Below, one piece after another: positions 45,246 to 50,785 of a stretch of 50,785 bases of DNA. The first letter of the stretch is position 1, and the number at the start of each line of letters is the position of its first letter. Under the pieces are notes generated by a model. The model saw only the letters and a program-made list of their open reading frames with translations, was not told the DNA's origin and did no database searches. Location: positions 1 to 50,785 of the forward strand of contig JAJRZA010000025.1 of the NCBI GenBank assembly GCA_024275485.1, read 5' to 3'. The translations under genes and the position numbers were made by a program. The stretch comes from Candidatus Krumholzibacteriota bacterium (GTDB lineage: Bacteria; Krumholzibacteriota; Krumholzibacteriia; LZORAL124-64-63).

Positions 45246-45971
45246 ATGAATGGCATCAATACGATCTTTCGACGGGAGTTTGGGGCCTACTTCAACAGCC
45301 CCATAGCCTACATTTTCATCATCGCCTTTTTGATGCTCAACTCGGTGCTGTACATGACCGGTTTTTTCATCAGCAACATGGCGGATTTGCGCATGTTCTT
45401 TGGCACGTTGCCGTTGACTCTGATCCTCTTCGTGCCCGCCATCAGCATGCGCTTGTGGGCAGAAGACAAGCGTCTGGGCACCTTTGAACTGCTGATGACA
45501 TTGCCCATCAGCACCCGGGAAGTCATGCTGGGCAAATACCTGGCAGCATACGCCTTTTATCTGGTGTCCTTGGTGGGAACCCTGCCTTTGCCTTTCATGG
45601 TCATGGCCCTGGGCAATCCGGATGTGGGCACCATGGTCAGTGGGTACATCGGTGCCGCCCTGGTGGGTGGCCTTTTCCTGGCCATCGGAACCTTCACCAG
45701 CGGATTGGTTCGCGATCAGATTTCAGCCGTGATTCTGGGTGTGGTCGTTTGCTCCATGGTCTACATCGCCGGCCTCAGCTTCGTAGCCGAAATTGGTGAC
45801 GGCTGGATTCAGGGATTAGGGTCATTTGTCCAGAAATACCTTGGATTGTCCACCCACTACAACATGATGCTACGGGGCGTCATAACCCTGGGGGATCTGG
45901 CATATTTCCTGGGCTTGAGTGGATTATTCCTCACCCTCAACACCGTCTGGCTGGAAGGAAGGAAGTACTAG
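45246..45971 (+). CDS. ABC-2 permease, GldF-like
   Basis: Six-helix membrane protein of 241 aa. Recognisable family features include the N-terminal INTIFRREFGAYFNSPIAYI, the LWAEDKRLGTFELLMTLPIS loop (coupling helix region) and GKYLAAYAFYL. It forms the channel of the GldA-like ABC exporter. It begins one base after the ATPase stop and ends just before the GldG-like ATG. Confidence 0.9.
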   Translation: MNGINTIFRREFGAYFNSPIAYIFIIAFLMLNSVLYMTGFFISNMADLRMFFGTLPLTLILFVPAISMRLWAEDKRLGTFELLMTLPISTREVMLGKYLAAYAFYLVSLVGTLPLPFMVMALGNPDVGTMVSGYIGAALVGGLFLAIGTFTSGLVRDQISAVILGVVVCSMVYIAGLSFVAEIGDGWIQGLGSFVQKYLGLSTHYNMMLRGVITLGDLAYFLGLSGLFLTLNTVWLEGRKY

Positions 45972-45972
45972 C

Positions 45973-47736
45973 ATGAGCAACAAACGCAACAACTTCCGGT
46001 TGACCTTTGCAGTGGTTTCGATCCTGCTGACAGCCATTGTCTTCCTGGTTATTTCAGTGTTGAGCAATCTCAACGGCGCCAGGGTGGACATGACCAGTGA
46101 CCGTCTGTTCACCATGAGTCCGGCCGCGGTGCGCATTCTGCAGGAGTTGAAGGTGCCGGTCCAGGTCAAGCTCTACATCTCCCCTGCGGAAAAAATGCCC
46201 AACCAATTCAAAAATCTGGAACGCGACATCTCCGAACAGATGCGAAACTTCGAGCAGGTCTCCGAGGGCATGCTCCAATATTCCGTGCACAATCCCCAGG
46301 ACGACCAGGAGATGCAGAAAAACCTCGGTGCCAAAGGTGTGCAACCCTTCCAGGTGCGGTCCATGGAAAAGGATCAAATCGATCTGAAACGCATTTGGAG
46401 TGCCATCACCATCGCCTACAAGGACAAACCTGAAGAGGTGTTGCCCCAGGTATTGCCCCAGTCCCTGCCGGCCCTGGAACAGGACATCATCGGGCCGGTG
46501 TATCGCTTGACCCGTGTTGGGAAACCCAAGGTGGCGGTTTTTGGTCCCAAAAAAGAAGTCGATCAACAACTGGCCATGATGTACCTGCAGCAGGGCATGC
46601 AGCCACCCGAACCCCAAGCCATGTACGGCCGCATCAGCGACTTGCTTGGGCAGGGCCATTATGATGCGGTCAATGTGGACCTGACACCTGAATCCCTGGT
46701 GCCCGATGATGCCGATGCGTTGATCGTCATGGCCACCACGGAATTGAACCCACGCCAGGTGTACGAAATCAACCGTACCCTTCAGCGTGGTGTTCCGGTA
46801 ATCATGGGCGTGCAGGCTCACGAGTATGGGTACAGTCCCGCCCAGGGTGGCCGCGGCTGGGATATCAGTGCCCAACCCGTTGTCACCGGTCTGGAAGAAA
46901 TGCTGGCGCAAATGGGTATCACCGTCAGCGAAGATCACTTCATGGACCTGAACATGGAAGTGATCGACCTGCCCCGGGAAGTGAACCTGGGCGGCCTGCG
47001 CATGCAAACCAGTGAGCCGGTCAAACTCCCCATGCAGATCAAGGTGCCGGAATCCCAGATGGATCAAGACTCCGGGCTGACCAATCGCATTGCACAGGTT
47101 TTCTTCCTCTGGGGAACGCCTGTCATCAGCGATGAAGCCGCCTTGCAAGAAAACGGTCTGCAGGCCACCAGCCTGGTTTTCAGCAGTGACAATGCCTGGA
47201 GCGAACCCTTCAGCGAAGGACGATTGCCGGGCAGTTTGTTCAACCCCCAGGGCAAGACCATGCTAGGTGCCCAGCCCTTGGCTGTATTGGTGGAAGGTCA
47301 GTTCCCCGATACTTTTGCCGACCAACCTGTTCCCGCCTGGCCCGTCGCTCCCACTGCTGATGGTGAAGAGCCTCCCGCTCCCGTCGAGGACCCGGCCCCG
47401 GTCACTCCCGCTGCAGGCCAGTTGCTGGTCATCGGCAGCGCCAAGATGTTTGACGACGGTGTCATCGCCTATCCTCAAAATGCCTTGCTGCTGTTGAACG
47501 CCGTGGATTACATGGCCGGCAGTCAGGACCTGCTGAGCATTCGCTCCAAGACCCTGACCAACCGGGTGCTCAAACCGGTGGAAGCCGGCACCAAACTGCT
47601 CTGGCGTTTTGTGGCCATCCTGTTGGTTCCCATCATCCTGACTGGAGTTGGACTCACCCGGGCGGCCATTCGCCGCAAGGAGGCAGCCAATTACCGTCAG
47701 TTCATCAAAATCAAAATCGCGGCCGATAGCCGTTAG
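45973..47736 (+). CDS. GldG-family ABC auxiliary protein
   Basis: Protein of 587 aa. N-terminal membrane helix (~10-34, LTFAVVSILLTAIVFLVISV), a large exported region beginning LNGARVDMTSDRLFTMSPAA, typical of GldG/DUF7088 proteins, and a C-terminal helix (~545-565) followed by a short basic tail. It acts with the GldA/F-like exporter; its own biochemical activity is not known. A Pro/Ala-rich insert lies near 470 (EEPPAPVEDPAPVTPAAG). The ATG at 45973 is one base after the permease stop; an earlier in-frame start inside the permease gene is not needed. Confidence 0.87.
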   Translation: MSNKRNNFRLTFAVVSILLTAIVFLVISVLSNLNGARVDMTSDRLFTMSPAAVRILQELKVPVQVKLYISPAEKMPNQFKNLERDISEQMRNFEQVSEGMLQYSVHNPQDDQEMQKNLGAKGVQPFQVRSMEKDQIDLKRIWSAITIAYKDKPEEVLPQVLPQSLPALEQDIIGPVYRLTRVGKPKVAVFGPKKEVDQQLAMMYLQQGMQPPEPQAMYGRISDLLGQGHYDAVNVDLTPESLVPDDADALIVMATTELNPRQVYEINRTLQRGVPVIMGVQAHEYGYSPAQGGRGWDISAQPVVTGLEEMLAQMGITVSEDHFMDLNMEVIDLPREVNLGGLRMQTSEPVKLPMQIKVPESQMDQDSGLTNRIAQVFFLWGTPVISDEAALQENGLQATSLVFSSDNAWSEPFSEGRLPGSLFNPQGKTMLGAQPLAVLVEGQFPDTFADQPVPAWPVAPTADGEEPPAPVEDPAPVTPAAGQLLVIGSAKMFDDGVIAYPQNALLLLNAVDYMAGSQDLLSIRSKTLTNRVLKPVEAGTKLLWRFVAILLVPIILTGVGLTRAAIRRKEAANYRQFIKIKIAADSR

Positions 47737-47751
47737 GGAAGGACGAACATC

Positions 47752-48792
47752 ATGGTCAATACCAGAAATCTGATCGTTTTGGGCGCCGTTCTGTTGGTGC
47801 TTGTCGGTGTCAGTATGTTGCAGAAATCGAAACACGAAAAAGCCACCAGCAGTTCGGCAACCGCCCTGCTGGTGGATGGAGAAATGAGCACCGAGAACAT
47901 CAGCCGCATCAGCCTGGGTTTTGGGTCCCAGGACGATGCAGTGGTGCTAGCCAACGGTCCCGACGGCTGGATTGTTGAATCGTACTTCAATGCCGGAGCC
48001 AACCAACAACGCATCGAGTCCCTGTTGCGGAGCTTCAGCAATCTCTCCGGTGAGTTCCGTTCAGATAACCAGAGTGTGCTCGGTGATTATGGTCTCCTGG
48101 ATGAGCAGGCCCTCACGGTGCGGGGCCTGGACCTGTCGGGCGAGGAAGTTTTTGCGGTGAAAGTGGGGCAATCGCCTCAGGGATTTTCCGGAAACTTCAT
48201 GCGCCTGGCCGACTCCAACAAGGTGTACCTGAGCCAAACCGGCATGCTGTCCAGCATGGGAATTTACGGTGAACCTGAATTGCCCAAAAACCAGCACTTC
48301 CTGGAACTGCAGGCGGTCAAGGAAAACAGCCAGAACATCGACCGGTTGACCATTGCCGATGGTAATCAAATCCGGGTGTTCAGCAAGCAGTTCGGCCTGA
48401 TTGAACCGGCTGAGGGTTCTGACGAAGGTGCTGAAGCAACCCCGGATCGCACCATCTGGACCTGGCAACTCGATGGCAAGTCGGCCACCGATTTAGCCAA
48501 AACCAAGATCGATGGCATCCTGAATTCCAGTGTGAGTATTCGGGCCAATGACGTGGCTGACCCGACGGCCTCGCCTGAGCGATACGGGCTGGAAAATCCT
48601 GTCCGCAAACTGACCCTCAAGCGCCAGGACGGCAGCGAATTGATTCTGGAATTCGGCAACAACAGGGAAGCGGCAGATGGAGTGACGGCCGGCACTTACA
48701 TGCGGATGACCGGAGATTCATCCATTTGGCTGGTAACGGAATACACCATCAAAAACATTTTCAAGAGTCTGGATGAGTTGAAAACTGAATAG
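47752..48792 (+). CDS. DUF4340 protein of the Gld-like operon
   Basis: Protein of 346 aa with one N-terminal membrane anchor (~7-22) and an exported all-beta region containing DUF4340-type repeats (DGWIVESYFNAGANQQRIES, TFVIGSxS-like GNFMRLADSNKVYLSQTG). DUF4340 genes regularly close GldA/F/G-like ABC operons; the molecular role is unknown. It starts 15 bp after the GldG-like gene and ends just before a strong hairpin. Confidence 0.85.
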   Translation: MVNTRNLIVLGAVLLVLVGVSMLQKSKHEKATSSSATALLVDGEMSTENISRISLGFGSQDDAVVLANGPDGWIVESYFNAGANQQRIESLLRSFSNLSGEFRSDNQSVLGDYGLLDEQALTVRGLDLSGEEVFAVKVGQSPQGFSGNFMRLADSNKVYLSQTGMLSSMGIYGEPELPKNQHFLELQAVKENSQNIDRLTIADGNQIRVFSKQFGLIEPAEGSDEGAEATPDRTIWTWQLDGKSATDLAKTKIDGILNSSVSIRANDVADPTASPERYGLENPVRKLTLKRQDGSELILEFGNNREAADGVTAGTYMRMTGDSSIWLVTEYTIKNIFKSLDELKTE

Positions 48793-48818
48793 CCCTTTGT
48801 GATATTGATTTGCAAGCA

Positions 48819-48843
48819 GCCCCGGGCCGGTCCAGCCCGGGGC
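48819..48843. terminator. Bidirectional hairpin terminator
   Basis: GCCCCGGGC (48819-48827) and GCCCGGGGC (48835-48843) form a perfect 9-bp stem with a 7-nt loop, followed by ATTATT. It lies between the end of the Gld-like operon and the end of the convergent M56 gene, and could serve both. Confidence 0.65.
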
Positions 48844-48853
48844 ATTATTCTGG

Positions 48854-50140
48854 TTACTCCAGGCGAAATTCATAGGGCAGGACAACCCATGCGTTTACGG
48901 GCTGTCCTACTTGCGTTCCCGGATGAAAACGACAGCTTTTGGAAGCAGTCAAAGCAGCCTCCCACAGACATTCCGGCCCGTCCATCACTTCGGCCTGCGC
49001 AACACCTCCTTCGGCATCCACCAACATCCTGATTCTGACAGTACCGGAGATGCCTTCCTTCCGACATGGATCAGGGTATCTGGGGGCTTCCCAATGGATT
49101 ATTCTCGGCCCCATGGAAACTTCAGCACCTTCTATCAGGCCCGTGGTGCCAAGCTCATCCCCCACTTGAGAATCAGCCTGGCACCCCATGGAAACCATCA
49201 TCCCGACGACCAACATTCCCAGAGCCAATCCCAACAACATCCGATAGCGAAGCATATTTTCATTCCCTTCTTTCAGATTGAATCGGTTGATTCGCGCCGA
49301 CAGAGAGGTTCGGCACCTCAAACCGGCGGCGGCAGACAAATGAGGGGCTTTCAATCTCAAAGCCAGTGTGCCGGCCAGGGTTTGGGCATAGCGATGCCCT
49401 GTCAAACCCGAAGCCAGGGAATTCTCGTCACTGATGAACTCACCGGCATCTATCAACCTTCGTTGAACAAGAGGCCACAGGGGATGGATAAACATGACCG
49501 ATTTAACCAGGGAGTAGACCAGCAATCGCAGGGGGTCACGCCGGCGGCGATGGGAATCTTCGTGCAGCAGGACAGCACGCAATTGATCGGCATCCAGGCT
49601 GCGAATCAGCGACAGGGGCAGAACAATTCTCGGTTGAAACAAACCAACGACCATGGGCATCACTGAATCTCCGGTCCAGCGCACCTCTGCTGAAGTCAGG
49701 CTCAGGGGATGTATTTGTCGCGCCAGTAGCAGCCGATCAGCCTCATTCAAGTTTTTGAGAGGACAATCTTTCCACCGACGAAAATTCTGCAGATTTCTGA
49801 CCAGCAACAGCCAATGAACAAGAACCCCCAGCAGCCAGATGATGGTCAGCAACGGAAAAATCTTTGAAGATCCGGCTTCAGGAAGACTTCCCTGAACTAC
49901 CTGCTGGGGAAGAGTCCAAATCACTCCGGCGGCGGCCAGATCGGGCTGCTGCAACCAGCTGAAACCATACCTCAGCCAACCTACCGGCAAAACCAAACCT
50001 GCAAGGGCCACCCACCATAGACGCTCCAACCATCGACCCGGCGCCGTGCCCATGCCACGCTCAATTCCCAACAGGAGCAGGATCAAACCCGAGGTTTGCC
50101 AGAGATGATTCGCCATGCCGATCCAGAATGATTCCATCAT
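48854..50140 (-). CDS. BlaR1-like M56 metallopeptidase with C-terminal TonB-type domain
   Basis: Membrane protein of 428 aa. Several N-terminal membrane helices, then the gluzincin-like active site HEDSH (~193-197 in LLHEDSHRRRRDPL) with a downstream Glu in DAGEFISDE as the likely third zinc ligand, a further helix near 300-318 (MLLGLALGMLVVGMMVSM) and a TonB C-terminal-like domain (~345-428, RYPDPCRKEGISGTVRIRML). It overlaps blaI as ATGA. In BlaR1/MecR1 systems the protease senses an external signal and inactivates BlaI. Here a TonB-like end replaces the penicillin-binding sensor, so the signal is probably different. Confidence 0.88.
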   Translation of the reverse strand: MMESFWIGMANHLWQTSGLILLLLGIERGMGTAPGRWLERLWWVALAGLVLPVGWLRYGFSWLQQPDLAAAGVIWTLPQQVVQGSLPEAGSSKIFPLLTIIWLLGVLVHWLLLVRNLQNFRRWKDCPLKNLNEADRLLLARQIHPLSLTSAEVRWTGDSVMPMVVGLFQPRIVLPLSLIRSLDADQLRAVLLHEDSHRRRRDPLRLLVYSLVKSVMFIHPLWPLVQRRLIDAGEFISDENSLASGLTGHRYAQTLAGTLALRLKAPHLSAAAGLRCRTSLSARINRFNLKEGNENMLRYRMLLGLALGMLVVGMMVSMGCQADSQVGDELGTTGLIEGAEVSMGPRIIHWEAPRYPDPCRKEGISGTVRIRMLVDAEGGVAQAEVMDGPECLWEAALTASKSCRFHPGTQVGQPVNAWVVLPYEFRLE

Positions 50141-50520
50141 GGCTGCTCCTCTTCACTGGCAGCCAAATACTCTTGCAGTTTGGCCAGATCCGACTGGTCC
50201 ACCGACTCCATGTCCACCAACTGGGACATCAGTGAAAGAGCGGACCCGTCAAACATGGTGTCCAGAAAACGAACCACCTCCTTGCGCATCATGGCTGCCT
50301 GGGAGACACGGCTGCTGTACAAAACAGCCTTTCCCCGGCGACCGATTCGTTTCACTGCGCCTTTTTCTTCCAATCGTTCAACAATTTTCCTGATGGTGGA
50401 GTAGCTGGCAGGGGTCTCCAGATCACTGTGGATTTCCCGGACGGAGGCCTTCTTACGTTGCCACAACAACCGCAGGCATTGGATTTCCAGTCGGGAGAGG
50501 TCAGGGAGTTTGTCGATCAT
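50137..50520 (-). CDS. BlaI/MecI-family repressor
   Basis: Protein of 127 aa with a winged helix (LSRLEIQCLRLLWQRKKASV, YSTIRKIVERLEEKGAVKRI) and a helical dimerisation end. GAGGAAGGC precedes the ATG at 50520. Two 15-bp operator-like repeats upstream overlap its promoter, and the M56 protease gene is translationally coupled, as in BlaI-BlaR1 pairs. No beta-lactamase gene lies in the window; the controlled genes are unknown. Confidence 0.9.
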   Translation of the reverse strand: MIDKLPDLSRLEIQCLRLLWQRKKASVREIHSDLETPASYSTIRKIVERLEEKGAVKRIGRRGKAVLYSSRVSQAAMMRKEVVRFLDTMFDGSALSLMSQLVDMESVDQSDLAKLQEYLAASEEEQP

Positions 50521-50538
50521 GCCTTCCTCGTTTCAAAG

Positions 50539-50576
50539 TGCGACAATTGTCACCATCAAAATGCGACATTTGTAAC
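50539..50576 (-). promoter_or_regulatory. Two BlaI operator-like repeats
   Basis: TGCGACAATTGTCAC (50539-50553) and TGCGACATTTGTAAC (50562-50576) match at 13 of 15 positions, centres 23 bp apart (about two helical turns). The first contains the perfect palindrome GACAATTGTC. This resembles the paired TACA..TGTA dyads bound by BlaI/MecI dimers. Confidence 0.65.
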
Positions 50577-50586
50577 ACTTTGTCAA
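50558..50586 (-). promoter_or_regulatory. Putative blaI promoter
   Basis: On the minus strand TTGACA (50586-50581), a 17-bp spacer, and CATTTT (50563-50558). The second operator repeat fills the spacer exactly, so repressor binding would block RNA polymerase. The -10 box is weak (3/6). Confidence 0.5.
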
Positions 50587-50686
50587 CCTGCACGACCATG
50601 GCTAGGATTTCAGCAAAATTATATTGTCTACCCCAACTATGCAAAACCACGTTGACCGAAACCACTTAAGTTGCTGCCATGGTACA

Positions 50687-50774
50687 CCAGCAGTGGAAAA
50701 AGTCAGGATTTTCTGGACCTCATGTATCACGGATACACCACGGTCCAGAAAATCCTGACTTTTTCCACTGCTGG
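50687..50774. repeat. Perfect 33-bp inverted repeat with nested apical hairpin
   Basis: Arms 50687-50719 and 50742-50774 are perfectly complementary over 33 bp; with two mismatches the pairing extends to 50681-50780. The 22-nt loop itself contains TGTATC-ACG-GATACA (50723-50737). The window ends 11 bases later, so what follows is unseen. No coding frame explains it. It may be a mobile-element end, a MITE-like palindrome or a structured RNA. Confidence 0.9.
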
Positions 50775-50785
50775 CGCACCCTGAC

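Overview
The window looks like a chromosomal segment from an uncultured, diderm, moderately GC-rich bacterium, most likely of the FCB-type candidate phyla (Krumholzibacteria, Eisenbacteria, Latescibacteria and similar). This placement is an inference from gene content. Three large exported proteins end in the PNPFNP/FlgD-Ig-like tail common in those groups. There is a gliding-type ABC export operon (GldA/F/G-like plus DUF4340), a BrxA/BrxB bacilliredoxin, a lipoprotein with an SUMF1 domain, and a bacterial XPB helicase pair. No 16S rRNA or marker gene allows a firm assignment.

Layout. 0-4 kb: the 3' end of an unknown gene, then a minus-strand redox/Fe-S operon (bacilliredoxin, A-type carrier with an extra N-terminal domain, YgfZ fused to TPRs) and a SEC-C protein. 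4-6.5 kb: plus-strand operon of aldo/keto reductase, ZIP metal transporter and hemolysin III. 6.6-11 kb: ECF sigma factor and membrane anti-sigma factor facing, across a REP-like double hairpin, a secreted and membrane-tethered TPR-CHAT protease. 11-20.3 kb: large exported proteins (FG-GAP/CARDB/beta-helix giant, metzincin protease, fibre-like protein, small sorting-tail protein). 20.6-22.6 kb: chemoreceptor.

22.9-28.6 kb is the accessory region: an AHH nuclease toxin with an Imm11 immunity gene, a translationally coupled HIT-HNH pair, decayed IS481-type transposase and AlbA/HATPase remnants, and a Fic protein. The Fic gene and the HATPase remnant sit between a tRNA-Lys(CTT) gene and a perfect 38-bp copy of its 3' half. 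That is the footprint of a tRNA-targeted integration of about 2.3 kb whose integrase is gone.

28.7-34.3 kb returns to housekeeping: endonuclease III, the XPB helicase and its partner, SSB, and tRNA-His, -Arg and -Pro. 34.6-37.4 kb holds two small regulated stress units: MarR with a flavodoxin-fold quinone reductase, sharing a 16-bp box, and ArsR-ArsM with a perfect 13-bp dyad operator. A broken HNH gene lies between them. 37.5-44.1 kb has a giant subtilisin with a BNR-like N-terminal region, convergent with an SUMF1 lipoprotein carrying about six repeated modules. 44.2-48.8 kb is the Gld-like ABC operon behind a good sigma-70-type promoter. 48.8-50.6 kb is a BlaI/M56 (BlaR1-like) pair with two operator copies. 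The right edge is a perfect 33-bp inverted repeat with a nested apical hairpin.

The most promising less-described systems are the sigma/anti-sigma/periplasmic CHAT locus, the HIT-HNH pair next to toxin-immunity genes, and the long palindrome at the right edge. Positions, motifs, repeats and ribosome-binding sites were read from the sequence by eye. Family names come from motif recognition without database searches.
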